Origin: Fimenecus sp900545625
GTDB lineage: Bacteria > Bacillota > Clostridia > Oscillospirales > Acutalibacteraceae
Assembly (NCBI GenBank): GCA_963931525.1
Contig: OZ007023.1
Span: 434,001 to 498,000, forward strand
Direction of reading: 5' to 3'
DNA length: 64,000 bases
A program made the position numbers and the translations under genes. Below, in pieces: positions 41,349-52,148 of the stretch. The stretch's first letter is position 1; every line of letters begins with the position of its first letter. Below the pieces are notes generated by a model. That model was not told the origin of the DNA. It did not search any database and saw nothing but the letters and a program-made list of their open reading frames with translations.

Positions 41349-41698
41349 AGCAAAGCCCGCTTGGTACAGCGTTTTGGCGGTGCATACGATTCAATTTCTG
41401 CTGAAATCCGTAGGGGCGCGGGTAATTCCCCTGTTCGGGAAAATGTCCGCGTTGGGTTTTGTGAATTTTTCCCTCTATTATCCCTTATCTATGCGCCGCT
41501 GCGCACCGCATCGGAGAACCCCCGGCGAGGGTTCTCCGCGCCAAACAGCCCGACAGGCTGTTTGGCTTCCTCTCCTGCGCTTTAGAAAGAAAAGGATTTC
41601 GCGTCCTGCGGGACGCGACGGGGGCGCCGCCCCTCGACCCCGCCACCTTTTGAAAAAGGTGGGCGAAAACTATTATATACGCTTTTTCGACAAAACTT
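41349..41698. repeat. Gene-free gap with other palindromic repeats
   Basis: The gap holds a GTAGGGGCGCGGGTAATTCC segment (41410-41452), GAGAACCC..GGGTTCTC and CAGCCTGT/ACAGGCTG-type hairpins (41510-41565), a GCGTCC/GGACGC hairpin (41602-41620) and CGCCACCTTTT/AAAAGGTGGGCG (41641-41665). I believe this type is dispersed in related genomes, but only one copy is present here. Confidence 0.5.
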
Positions 41699-41725
41699 GA
41701 CCCGAACAGAAAATCTGTTCGGGTC
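41699..41725 (-). terminator. Terminator of the hisS-aspS operon
   Basis: A perfect 11-bp stem (41699-41709 with 41715-41725), followed in minus-strand sense by AAGTTTTGTC. It can also act on the opposite strand. Confidence 0.75.
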
Positions 41726-41756
41726 GTTCGCGTTGTATCGGATTTTACAAATCTTT

Positions 41757-43546
<1,790 letters not shown>

Positions 43547-43547
<1 letters not shown>

Positions 43548-44893
43548 CAGTTTTGCACGCCCCCTAAAATCGTGGAAATATCCGCCTCGTCTAAGTCCGA
43601 TGTATCCAACGCCGCGAGCGCCTCGCGAAGGACGATGGATTGGAACGCGCCGACGAAATCATCTAAATCAAGCTCTGTCTGCGTGCCGTCACGCATATTC
43701 TTAAGGTTGACACGGCGGCTCTCAAGCTCCGCATCGCCGAGCACAACGGTGTATGCCGCGCCGATCTTATCGGCATATTTCATCTGCGCTTTAAGCCCTC
43801 TGCCGACGGTGTCGAACTGTGCCGAAAGGCCTTCTTCGCGAAGCTGTTCGGCAAGGGCGGCGGCCTTCAGTCCGGCTTCTTCGCCCATGGAGACCAGATA
43901 GACGTCACATTTCTTCGGCTCGGGGAACGGCACGCCCTGCGCTTCCATCAGGAGAAGCAGGCGTTCGATCCCCATCCCGAAGCCGCACGCGGGCATCGGC
44001 TTGCCGCCGAGCTCCTCCAAAAGCCCGTCGTACCGTCCGCCGCCGCAGACCGTACCCTGCGCGCCGATCTCGCTCGAAACAAATTCAAATACCGTGCGCG
44101 TGTAGTAGTCAAGCCCACGCACAATGGTCGGGTTGACGGTGAATGCAATGTCCATCGCCTGCAAATACTTCTGCACCGCGTCAAAGTGCGCGCGGCAGTC
44201 GTCGCACAAATAGTCGAGGATCTTCGGTGCGCCGGCGGCGATTTCGGAGCAGACGGGGCTTTTGCAGTCGAGGATACGCATGGGGTTGCGTTCAAGCCTC
44301 GATTTGCAGGTATCGCAAAGCTGCTCGCGGTAGCTCTCAAAATAGGCTTTGAGCGCCTCTTGGAATTTCTTCCTGCATTCCGGGCAGCCGATGGAGTTGA
44401 TCTCAAGCGTAAGGTTTTGCACGCCGAGATAGCGGAACACCGCGTGCGCGAGGGAGATGATCTCCGCGTCCGCTGCGGGCGTGCCCGCGCCGAAGGATTC
44501 CACGCCGAACTGGTGGAATTCGCGCAATCTGCCCGCCTGCGGCTTTTCGTAGCGGTAGCAGGAGGTCAGATAGTAGATCTTCTGCGGCAGGGCGTCGTTG
44601 AAAAGCCCGTGCTCTAAAAAAGCGCGCGCCGCGCCCGCCGTGCCCTCGGGGCGCAGGGTGATGGAGCGCCCGCCCTTGTCTTCAAAGGTATACATTTCCT
44701 TTTGCACGACGTCGGTCGTTTCGCCGACCGAGCGTTGGAACAGCTCGGTGTGCTCAAAAACGGGCGTGCGCATTTCCGAGAACCCGTAATTTTCGGCGAT
44801 CTCGCGCACAGCCGCTTCGATATACTGGGTCTTGCTGCTCTCTTTCGGGAGCAGGTCGAGCGTCCCTTTGATCGCGTTGGTGATAAGTGCCAT
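43547..44893 (-). CDS. hisS: Histidyl-tRNA synthetase
   Basis: The product is 448 residues; the ATG at 44893 follows AAGGAAG. Class II motif 2 TLRPEGTAGAARAF, the His-A signature GLDYYTRTVFEF and motif 3 GFGMGIERLLLLM are complete, followed by the C-terminal anticodon domain. Four Cys in a CDTCKSRL...CDDC arrangement near 195-235 look like a small metal-binding insertion. It is first in the hisS-aspS pair. Confidence 0.95.
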
Positions 44894-44923
44894 AGTCGTT
44901 CTTCCTTACATGGGATAGAAGCG

Positions 44924-44943
44924 CCCCCTCCCTTGGGAGGGGG
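44924..44943 (-). terminator. Hairpin between mgsA and hisS
   Basis: A 9-bp stem CCCCCTCCC/GGGAGGGGG with a 2-nt centre, without a clear T-run; it may slow or partly stop read-through from mgsA. Confidence 0.35.
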
Positions 44944-44961
44944 ACGCCTTGTATTCCGGGT

Positions 44962-45363
44962 TTATTTGGGATTGACGATGTCGCGCCAATCGAGGTCGCC
45001 GCGCTCAAGCGAATGGATGATCGCTTCGGCGGTAGCGATATTGGTCGCCACAGGGATATTGTGCACATCGCAAAGGCGCAGCAGATTATTCTCCTTCGGT
45101 TCGTGGGGCTTGGGGTTTAAGGGGTCACGGAAAATCAAAAGCAGATCGATCTCGTTGCAGGCAATGCGCGCGCCGATCTGCTGATCGCCGCCCTGCGAGC
45201 CGTTAAGAAAGCGTGTGATCTTTAAGCCTGTCGCTTCCGCGACCAGCTTGCCCGTCGTACCGGTCGCGCAGAGGTTGTGGCGGGACAGGATCCCGCAGTA
45301 GGCGATGCAGAACTGCGTGAGCAATTCTTTTTTGGAATCGTGCGCCATCAGGGCAATGTTCAT
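44962..45363 (-). CDS. mgsA: Methylglyoxal synthase
   Basis: The product is 133 residues from the ATG at 45363, preceded by AGAGAGGAAC. It has MNIALMAHDSKK, the ATGTTGKLV phosphate loop, NGSQGGDQQIGARI and the DLLLIFRDPLN segment with the catalytic Asp, all typical. It converts dihydroxyacetone phosphate to methylglyoxal and phosphate, a bypass of lower glycolysis. It has its own promoter. Confidence 0.95.
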   Translation of the reverse strand: MNIALMAHDSKKELLTQFCIAYCGILSRHNLCATGTTGKLVAEATGLKITRFLNGSQGGDQQIGARIACNEIDLLLIFRDPLNPKPHEPKENNLLRLCDVHNIPVATNIATAEAIIHSLERGDLDWRDIVNPK

Positions 45364-45457
45364 AGCGTTCCTCTCTTTCACAAAAATTCAAGACACAAAA
45401 CCCGCGTTTGCCGGAGAAATGCCGTCAACCGCGGTCTGAAACAATATACCGTTATAT

Positions 45458-45486
45458 AGCATACCAAACTTTTACGGGAATTTCAA
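45458..45486 (-). promoter_or_regulatory. SigA-type promoter of mgsA
   Basis: TTGAAA (45486-45481), 17 nt, and TATGCT (45463-45458), about 95 bp before the start at 45363. Confidence 0.6.
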
Positions 45487-45865
45487 CTGTTGTTTAGCGT
45501 TTTTTTACAAAATTTTCAAATCCGTGCAAATCGGGGCGAAAGCAGGGGGCAGCATTCAGAAATCAGAAGGCAGATTTCAGTGGTCAGACGCATAATGGGG
45601 AAAATTGCAGAAGCCGAAAATTTGATCGGCCGCGTAGCGGCGGACATTTGCCCTTGCAGGGGAATCACCACCACGCGGTTTGTAAAAAGTTTCTGTTTGC
45701 GTTGTAGGGCGGGGGGCTTGCTCCCGCCGCAAGCACCGGAGAACCCACGGCGCGAGCAAGCCCGCGCCCTACATGGGATTTCCGTTTTGCGAGCAGCCGC
45801 GGGAGATCATGGAACCAGTCTGTACCGCATCTAATCTCTATCGTCTAATATCTACCATCTAAAAT
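45487..45865. other. Gene-free gap with repeats
   Basis: Contains TTTCAGTGGTCAGACGC and CAGAAATCAGAAGGCAG runs, one compact GTAGGG element, and a dense CTAATCTCTATCGTCTAATA-type run at 45833-45868 directly past the stop of the MinD-like gene. No gene is seen. Confidence 0.55.
45704..45772. repeat. Compact GTAGGGCGGGG palindromic repeat
   Basis: Inverted ends of about 26 bp (GTAGGGCGGGGGGCTTGCTC and its near complement ending CGCGCCCTAC) with a core of about 16 bp. It looks like the 38236 element without its AT-rich core. Confidence 0.6.
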
Positions 45866-46603
45866 CTAACACCGTACTTTCTTCACCTTGAATTCCACGT
45901 CCTCGCCCAAAAGGCGGGCGGCGACCCGTGCAAAGGCAGCGCGGGTGGACGCAAGCGGGCGGTCACCCTCGGCAAGGCGCCTGAGATGCGGGTCGTCGGG
46001 GATCGCGCCGATAAGACGCATCCCGCTTTGCGTGACCGCACTGTCCGGCGACAGGCACTCGTGTGCGCGAAGCTGAAAATAATCAAACCGGTTGAGCAGC
46101 AAGCGCACCTCCTGTTCGGGAATGTGCGCAAACAAAAGCGCGCCGAGCGCCGATGCGGCACGCACGCAGACCGCGTCGGGGGTAGAAACGGCCACCGCCG
46201 CGTTCGAAACGCAGCAAAGCGTCGGCACAAAGCCCGCAAGCCCTGCCGGCGCGTCCAGCAGGCAGAAATCAAAATCCCTTTCCACTGCGCCGAGCACCGC
46301 AGAAAAAGCGGTTTCGTCCGGCAGTGCCGCATCAGCCGGCGGCGGCAGCAAGAGCCCCAGCCGCCCGTCCTCGGTTTTCAGCAGCGCGTCGGACGGCGCA
46401 CAAACGCTTTCAGCGGCATCCAGCCAAGTGTATACAGCCTCGGCGCCGAGACCCGTCAGCAGGTCGAGCGTGCGCAGCCCCGCGTCGCAGTCGATGAGCA
46501 GCACCCTCTGCCCGCGCGCAAGCAGGGCATGCGCCAGGCACACGGCGGCGGTGGACTTTCCCGCGCCGCCCTTGCCGGAGCATATCAGGATGCGTTTTGC
46601 CAT
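45866..46603 (-). CDS. MinD/ParA-like P-loop ATPase
   Basis: The product is 245 residues; AACGGAG lies before the ATG at 46603. The deviant Walker A motif CSGKGGAGKSTAAV is at 8-21, the switch region LLIDCDAGLRTLDLL near 35-49, and Walker B-like FCLLDAPAG near 112-120. Length and lack of a clear amphipathic C-terminal MTS leave MinD or a MinD-like positioning ATPase open. It is last in the mreC-mreD-PBP2 operon, the place where minCD sits in Bacillus, but no minC or minE follows. Confidence 0.82.
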   Translation of the reverse strand: MAKRILICSGKGGAGKSTAAVCLAHALLARGQRVLLIDCDAGLRTLDLLTGLGAEAVYTWLDAAESVCAPSDALLKTEDGRLGLLLPPPADAALPDETAFSAVLGAVERDFDFCLLDAPAGLAGFVPTLCCVSNAAVAVSTPDAVCVRAASALGALLFAHIPEQEVRLLLNRFDYFQLRAHECLSPDSAVTQSGMRLIGAIPDDPHLRRLAEGDRPLASTRAAFARVAARLLGEDVEFKVKKVRC

Positions 46604-46623
46604 TCTCCGTTCCCCTTTCCGGT

Positions 46624-48717
46624 TCAGCCGAGCACGCTGTTATAGCCCTGCTCGGTATCCAACTGTGTCGCGGCGGCAAAATAGGCTTCGTAGATCTGTG
46701 CGACGAGCGTAGCTGTTGCCGTACCGCTGTTCAGGTTTTCGATCGCCACGGCGACGGCAATCTCGGGGTCGTCATACGGCGCGAAGGAGATCATAAAGCC
46801 GTTCAAGCCTTCGACAATGTCGCCGTCTACCTTTGCCTTGGATTCCGCCGTACCGCTCTTCGCAGCGACCTCCACAGGGAGGTTGCGCAGCGCCGAAACG
46901 CGCGCGCCGTAGCGGCGCATACCCTCGCGCACGATGCGCAGGGTGTTGTCGGAAACGTTCAGTTCCTGCGCGACCGTGCCGGTGTTTTCGAGGATCGTCT
47001 CGGAATAGTCGGCGGTCCTGATGCTTTTCACGAAATGTGCCTGATAGCGCGTCCCCGTGGCAAGCGCAGCGGCGTAGTTCGCAAGCTGGATGGGCGTGAA
47101 CAGGTTGTCGGACTGCCCGATCGCCGCCTGCACGGTATCGCCGGGGTACCAGGTGCCGCCGTGGGATTCACGGTATTCGATGCTGGCGAGCACGCCCGTG
47201 GATTCGCCCACCTCCACGCCGGTCTTCTGCCCGAGCCCGAAGCGCGAGCAGTATTCGTTCATGCGCTCGATCCCCAAAAGCCTGCCCGTCTCATAGAAAA
47301 AGATGTTGCAGGACTGGTTGAGCGCCTCTTTAACGTCAATGCTGCCGTGATACCCGGTGCAGCGGAAGACGGTATCCGTAAAATAGGTATAGTAGCGCGT
47401 GCAGCGGAAGGTGGAAGTCTCGGTGATGACGCCCTCCTCTAAACCCGCCACGGCAATGGCGGGCTTCATCGTGGAGCCGGGCGCGTAGGTCGAAAGCAGC
47501 GCGCGGTTCCACAGCGGCGAATCCGTATCTGCCGCAAGCGCCGCGTAATCGTCGTAATAAGTCGAAAGGTCGTAGCTCGGATATGTCGCGCAGGCGAGCA
47601 CCCCGCCCGTTTTCACGTCGATGACAACCGCAGAGCCGACCGCAGGGATGGATTCCTTGTCGCGGTACTCCTCCACGAACGCCGCAAGCGCGTCCTGCAC
47701 CTGCTTTTGGAAGCCCGAATCGATCGTCAGGATCACGGCGTTGCCCGCTTCGGGCGCGGTGGTGATCTCGGAGGTCTTGTTGCCGTCGGCGTCGGTCGTC
47801 GTGGTCATGACGCCGTTCGTCCCGCGCAGATAATCCTCCATGGCGCTTTCGATGCCGAATTTGCCGATGGTGTCGTCCATGGCGTAGGCGCGTAAGGACA
47901 GTGTCTGCCTCTCGGCGTCGGTCAGCGACTCGTCGGCGGACGCCGTTTTGTATTCTTCGGAAAGCGACGCATATTCCTCCGCGTCGAGCGCCCCCGTCAC
48001 CCCGATGATGTGCGGGGCAATGGTGCCGTCCGTGTAGCTGCGGCGCGTCGTGACTTCAATATCCACACCGACATACGTTGCGCTGTTTTCCTTGATGATC
48101 GCGGCGACCTCGGTCGAGACCTCGTCCGCAAAGGTAAAGGGATTCGTCGCAGAAAACGAGATGCGCTTGAGCGAGTAGCACACAGAGCCGATCTTGCGCG
48201 CCGTCTGCGGGTCATAATCCTGCAATTTAAATTTCTCGATCAGCGCGTCGAAGCAGTTTTGCGCCGTGGCGTAAGAGTTCAAATGCAGCACGTCGCGCGA
48301 TTTCAAAAACGCGATATCGGAATCGGCGTTTTCCTTATATTGGATGTTGCCGTTTGCGTCAAATTCCAGCGGCAGCTCGTCGTTCCACTCCACGCCGTGT
48401 TCCTCGCACAGCGCAATAAGCGCCGCCAGGATCTCGTTGCGCCGCTCCTGCTCAGAAGTCGGCGGGAAATACGAGGCGTTGAGCACGATCGTGTTGACCT
48501 GCTCATTCGTAACAAGCGGCACGCCGTTGCAGTCGAGGATCTCGCCGCGCGCCGCTTCAATGGTGCTGTTCACGGAATTGAGCGCGACGCCGTCGGTGGA
48601 ATACTCGCCGGCATTGACGATCTGCACACGGAACAGCTCCACTAAAAACACGGAGAAAAACAGCGCGATGGCAACGATAAACGCCATGGTGCGCAGCCGC
48701 AGGCTTTTTTCTTGCAT
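46624..48717 (-). CDS. mrdA: Penicillin-binding protein 2 (class B transpeptidase)
   Basis: The product is 697 residues from the ATG at 48717, preceded by AAAAGGAG. One transmembrane segment lies near 9-28, then the PBP dimerisation domain (ARGEILDCNGVPLVTNEQ), then the transpeptidase domain with the active-site Ser in PGSTMKPA, SCN as the SxN motif and KSGTAES as the KTG-type motif. It cross-links peptidoglycan during elongation with MreBCD. It lies 31 bp after mreD; the MinD-like gene follows after 20 bp. Confidence 0.92.
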   Translation of the reverse strand: MQEKSLRLRTMAFIVAIALFFSVFLVELFRVQIVNAGEYSTDGVALNSVNSTIEAARGEILDCNGVPLVTNEQVNTIVLNASYFPPTSEQERRNEILAALIALCEEHGVEWNDELPLEFDANGNIQYKENADSDIAFLKSRDVLHLNSYATAQNCFDALIEKFKLQDYDPQTARKIGSVCYSLKRISFSATNPFTFADEVSTEVAAIIKENSATYVGVDIEVTTRRSYTDGTIAPHIIGVTGALDAEEYASLSEEYKTASADESLTDAERQTLSLRAYAMDDTIGKFGIESAMEDYLRGTNGVMTTTTDADGNKTSEITTAPEAGNAVILTIDSGFQKQVQDALAAFVEEYRDKESIPAVGSAVVIDVKTGGVLACATYPSYDLSTYYDDYAALAADTDSPLWNRALLSTYAPGSTMKPAIAVAGLEEGVITETSTFRCTRYYTYFTDTVFRCTGYHGSIDVKEALNQSCNIFFYETGRLLGIERMNEYCSRFGLGQKTGVEVGESTGVLASIEYRESHGGTWYPGDTVQAAIGQSDNLFTPIQLANYAAALATGTRYQAHFVKSIRTADYSETILENTGTVAQELNVSDNTLRIVREGMRRYGARVSALRNLPVEVAAKSGTAESKAKVDGDIVEGLNGFMISFAPYDDPEIAVAVAIENLNSGTATATLVAQIYEAYFAAATQLDTEQGYNSVLG

Positions 48718-48748
48718 GGGGGACTCCTTTTCAGCTTCTGCCGTGCGC

Positions 48749-49267
48749 CTATTCCGGCAGGCGCGTGCGGCGCATACCTTCGCGCACGAGCAGATAGAAC
48801 AGAGGGGTAAACAAAACGGAAAACACGACCGCCGGCAAATAGTAGCGTACATACAGCCAGCCGGCGCTGTCCACGCCCTCGGCGACCACAAAAAAGATCA
48901 CATACAAAGATACATACAAAACGTGCGCGAGCACCGACAGCAGCATGGCGGTGATCAGGTTGTTGCGCATGATCGTGTTGATGAGAATGCCGCACGCCGC
49001 GCCGATGAGCATGAATAACAGCGCGTGGAACCCGTCGCCCAGGGGCGAGACGCTGTCCCAAAGGACGCCTGCAAACGCACCGAACAGCGCGCCGGCGACC
49101 TCGCGTTCAAAAAGCCCCAGGCAAACCGTCAGCGACAAAAGGAAAAACGCCCGCACGCCGCACACCGACGGGAACGCGCCGGGCGTATTTTGCAGCAGGT
49201 GCGCGCCTAAGATCAGCAGCGCGAAGATCGCGCGGCGCAATAGCAAGATCCTTGTCCGCTTACGCAT
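48749..49267 (-). CDS. mreD: Rod-shape protein MreD
   Basis: The product is 172 residues from the ATG at 49267, which overlaps mreC by 8 bp and follows GAGGGAAAAGG. About five hydrophobic segments are seen, with the FGAFAGVLWDSVSPLGDGFHA loop (the conserved G..WD..S) typical of MreD. It is a membrane partner of MreC, PBP2 and MreB in side-wall growth. Sequence is weakly conserved in this family; context makes the call firm. Confidence 0.9.
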   Translation of the reverse strand: MRKRTRILLLRRAIFALLILGAHLLQNTPGAFPSVCGVRAFFLLSLTVCLGLFEREVAGALFGAFAGVLWDSVSPLGDGFHALLFMLIGAACGILINTIMRNNLITAMLLSVLAHVLYVSLYVIFFVVAEGVDSAGWLYVRYYLPAVVFSVLFTPLFYLLVREGMRRTRLPE

Positions 49268-50105
49268 CGCCTTTTCCCTCAAAATCCGTGATAACAAAGG
49301 CGTCCTGCACCTCGCCGATGTCTACGCCGGGCCGGATCTCGGCACAGTAGGAGACGTCGCCTTCCTCCTGATACACCTGTGTGACCGTACCGATGATAAG
49401 GTTGCGCGGGAACACGCCGCCCACGCCGGAGGTGCAGACGATCCCGCCCGGGGCGACTGTGGTGCTCTGCGACAGCCCCGTGAGCTTCACCAGCCCTTCG
49501 GCAGCAAGTGCAGAGGTCGTTTCGGTATAGCCCGTCTCGCCCGTGCGGATCTCATATGCGGCTGCGCTGACCTTCGGGTCGCAGATCGACAGCACCACGC
49601 AGGTGGTGGGGGCGACCTCGGACACGATGCCGATCAGATATTCGCCGCTGATGACCGGATCGCCGACGGAAACGCCGTCGGTCTCGCCGCAGCTTAAAGT
49701 GAACGAGCCGAACACGTCGGCGGCGTCGCGCCCGATGAGCGTGCCCGCGACGAATTGGAAATCGGGGTTTTCCTCTTTGACCCCAAGAAAGTTTTCATAG
49801 CTTTCTACCCGGCGCTGCAGCTCCTCGTAGTCCACAAGCATCCCCTGGTATTCGGCGATCTGATTTTCGAGCTCCGCCACGCGGTCGCGGTACGCGCCCG
49901 CCGAAACGAAGCCGCCCGCCGCATCGCCCACCTTGTCCGCTATGTAGGTGCAGGCGCGCTCCAAGGGCGAAAGCACCGTGCTCACCGCAGACGTCAGCAC
50001 GGAAGTGCCGCCGGAAAACGCCGCCGCGGCGATGACGCACGCGAGCAGCACCACGGCAGCAGCCAGCAGGATTTTAAATGCGGCGGTCTTGAAAAAGTTA
50101 CGCAT
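49260..50105 (-). CDS. mreC: Rod-shape protein MreC
   Basis: The product is 281 residues from the ATG at 50105, just after AAAGGAG. An N-terminal transmembrane helix (about 11-30) is followed by a coiled coil (RVAELENQIAEYQGMLVDYE, then LQRRVESYENFLG) and a double beta-barrel domain with VAGTLIGRD and VVLSICDPKVS. It organises the elongation complex outside the membrane. It is the first gene of the mreC-mreD-mrdA-MinD-like unit, with a repeat-filled gap between it and mreB. Confidence 0.92.
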   Translation of the reverse strand: MRNFFKTAAFKILLAAAVVLLACVIAAAAFSGGTSVLTSAVSTVLSPLERACTYIADKVGDAAGGFVSAGAYRDRVAELENQIAEYQGMLVDYEELQRRVESYENFLGVKEENPDFQFVAGTLIGRDAADVFGSFTLSCGETDGVSVGDPVISGEYLIGIVSEVAPTTCVVLSICDPKVSAAAYEIRTGETGYTETTSALAAEGLVKLTGLSQSTTVAPGGIVCTSGVGGVFPRNLIIGTVTQVYQEEGDVSYCAEIRPGVDIGEVQDAFVITDFEGKGDA

Positions 50106-50510
50106 AGTTCTCCTTTGGGCAGACACACAAAAAGGCAGAGGGCGGGGGGGTAGATTTCAGAGATCGGCGGTCAGAAGCAAGACGGGCGGGTTTCCGCTTG
50201 GGCTTTTACCGCCTGCTATTCGCCGGTTTTTTCTCTCCCCCAGGCTTGCTTCGCTCGCCTTCCCCCTCGTCAGAGGGGGAAACGCTTGACCGAAAGTTTG
50301 CTGAAACCCTTTCCTCCCTCTGAGGAGGGAGGTGGCACGGCGGAACGTCGTGACGGAGGGAGAGCCCCAAGCGGCGCCCTTTTTCACTTACGCGGATATT
50401 TTCCCTTGCAGGGGAATCCCCGCCGCTACGCGTCCGATCGGTTTTTTGCTTTTCCTGCAATTTTTCCCATTGCGCTTCTGTCCTCTGCCCGCTGAAATCT
50501 GATCTTTTTC
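50106..50510. other. Repeat-filled gap between mreB and mreC
   Basis: No gene. The gap holds a CTCCCTC-family repeat (50232-50364) and a TTGCAGGGGAATCCCC segment near 50405-50420. The mreB-mreC pair is usually nearly contiguous, so the repeats have probably expanded this gap. Confidence 0.6.
50232..50364. repeat. CTCCCTC/GAGGGAG palindromic repeat, copy 4
   Basis: Layout as copy 2: TCTCTCCCCCAGG...CCCCCTCGTCAGAGGGGG, then CCTCCCTCTGAGGAGGGAGG, a short stem and ACGGAGGGAGAG. Confidence 0.75.
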
Positions 50511-51530
50511 TTAGTCGTAGTTCCGTTTGCCGGTCACGGCAAGCACGGCGTCGTTCTCCAGGCACTTGCCGCAGCCGTCCACCACGCAGTCCAGCGGATT
50601 TTCCGCGACGTGCACGGGGATCTTCGTTTCAATGGAGATCAGCTTATCGAGCCCGCGCAGCAGCGCGCCGCCGCCCGTGAGCATGATGCCGCGGTCGATG
50701 ATGTCGGCGGAAAGCTCGGGCGGGGTCTTCTCGAGCGTCGAACGGATGGTGTCAAGGATCTGATTGACCGGGTCGGAAAGCGCCTCGCGCACCTCTTCGG
50801 AGGTGATCTCAATGTTCTTCGGCAGGCCGTCGAGCAGGTTTCTGCCCTTGACGTCCATGGCGCCCTCGCCGTCGTAGGGGTAAGCAGAGCCGATCTTGAT
50901 CTTGATGTCCTCCGCTGTGCGCTCGCCGATCAGCAGGTTGTGCTTTTTGCGGATATAGGCGATGATGGATTCGTCAAAATTGTCACCCGCCACGCGCGCG
51001 GACTGCGCGGTGACGATGTCGCCGAACGAAATGACCGCGACTTCGCTGGTACCGCCGCCGATGTCCACGACCATGGAGCCGACCGCTTCGGAAACGGGCA
51101 GACCCGCGCCGATCGCTGCCGCCATGGGTTCTTCGATGAGGCTGACATACTTCGCGCCCGCCGAACGCGCCGCGTCGTGCACCGCCTTGCGCTCCACCTC
51201 CGTGACGCCCGAGGGGATGCAGATGAGCACGCGCGCTTTCGAGAACGGGGATTTGTTGATCGCCATGCGGATGAATTCCTTGAGCATGTCCGAGGTGATC
51301 TCAAAGTCAGCGATAACGCCGTCCTTCAAGGGGCGTACCGCCGTGATGGAACCGGGCGTTCTGCCGATCATCTGTTTCGCTTTGTCGCCGACGGCGACGA
51401 CCTTCTGCGGGTAGGCGCTCACGTCCACCGCAACGACCGAGGGCTCACGGATCACAATGCCCTTGCCTTTAACGAAAACAAGGGTATTGGCGGTGCCGAG
51501 GTCGATCCCAATATCCTGTGAAAACAACAT
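50511..51530 (-). CDS. mreB: Rod-shape determining protein MreB
   Basis: The product is 339 residues from the ATG at 51530, preceded by AAAGGAAGAG. Actin-like ATPase motifs are present: GIDLGTANTLVF (phosphate 1), DIGGGTSEVAVIS (phosphate 2) and LTGGGALLRGLD (adenosine). It forms filaments on the membrane that guide lateral wall synthesis. It has its own near-consensus promoter, and a 405-bp gap of repeats separates it from mreC. Confidence 0.96.
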   Translation of the reverse strand: MLFSQDIGIDLGTANTLVFVKGKGIVIREPSVVAVDVSAYPQKVVAVGDKAKQMIGRTPGSITAVRPLKDGVIADFEITSDMLKEFIRMAINKSPFSKARVLICIPSGVTEVERKAVHDAARSAGAKYVSLIEEPMAAAIGAGLPVSEAVGSMVVDIGGGTSEVAVISFGDIVTAQSARVAGDNFDESIIAYIRKKHNLLIGERTAEDIKIKIGSAYPYDGEGAMDVKGRNLLDGLPKNIEITSEEVREALSDPVNQILDTIRSTLEKTPPELSADIIDRGIMLTGGGALLRGLDKLISIETKIPVHVAENPLDCVVDGCGKCLENDAVLAVTGKRNYD

Positions 51531-51584
51531 AGGACTCTTCCTTTCTTTCCAAGCGCAGTGCGCGCAATTTTCCAATATGTAGTT

Positions 51585-51613
51585 ATTATAACCCACGCTA
51601 TGAAATTTCTCAA
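51585..51613 (-). promoter_or_regulatory. SigA-type promoter of mreB
   Basis: TTGAGA (51613-51608), 17 nt, and TATAAT (51590-51585), about 55 bp before the start at 51530. Confidence 0.8.
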
Positions 51614-52095
51614 CCGCCAAATCGTTAAAACTTTCTGAATTTCGCCGTAATTTTTTTGTAAAAGTCCGCGCGATTTTAGATGCTGGATGCTGGACGCTGG
51701 ATGTGCGCGCCGGCGGGCAGAGGACAGACGGCAGAGTGCAGAGGCGGCATGGTAGATTTATTCGAAGCCGTAGCTGCACAGAATACCGAAAAATCGATCA
51801 AACGCGTAGTGGCAGGCTTCCATGCCTGCCAAAGGGTGGTCGAAAAACGGAACTACTTTCTGCTGTCTCGAAAATTTCCTGTCCCTTTTCTCGGAAAATG
51901 AAAACAAAATTCTACTCTTTCCGGCAGGCGTGGAAGCCTGCCACTACGCGGAAACATTTCATTCATCATAGACATGGGTTATTATTTTGCCCGCCTCTGC
52001 TTAGGCAGAGCCTTTCGATTTACGGCGAACCCGCAGCTTTGCGCAACCCCCGCCCCATCCCGCTTCTGACTTCTAACCTCGGCCATCTGATATAT
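51614..52095. other. Gene-free gap with complete MITE-like element
   Basis: Contains a TTTTAGATGCTGGATGCTGG run at 51673-51700 and the complete element at 51803-51950. No coding frame has support. Confidence 0.6.
51803..51950. repeat. MITE-like element, CGCGTAGTGGCAGGC family (complete)
   Basis: Inverted ends of 28 bp (51803-51830 against 51923-51950, with one or two mismatches) and an AT-rich core of about 90 bp; there is no open frame. A truncated relative is at 9225-9316. Confidence 0.65.
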
Positions 52096-52125
52096 AAAAA
52101 GCCGAGGCGTACGCCCCGGCTTTTT
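52096..52125 (-). terminator. Terminator of the coaE-transglycosylase-M18 operon
   Basis: Stem AAAAAGCCG/CGGCTTTTT with an inner GGCG/CGCC (52096-52125). In minus-strand sense it ends in a T-run. Confidence 0.8.
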
Positions 52126-52148
52126 CTCTGCGCTTTTGCAAGCGTGGT

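Noticed and set aside
48718..48891. An N-terminal extension of PBP2
   Set aside because: It would overlap mreD coding sequence; the ATG at 48717 has AAAAGGAG and starts just before the membrane anchor.
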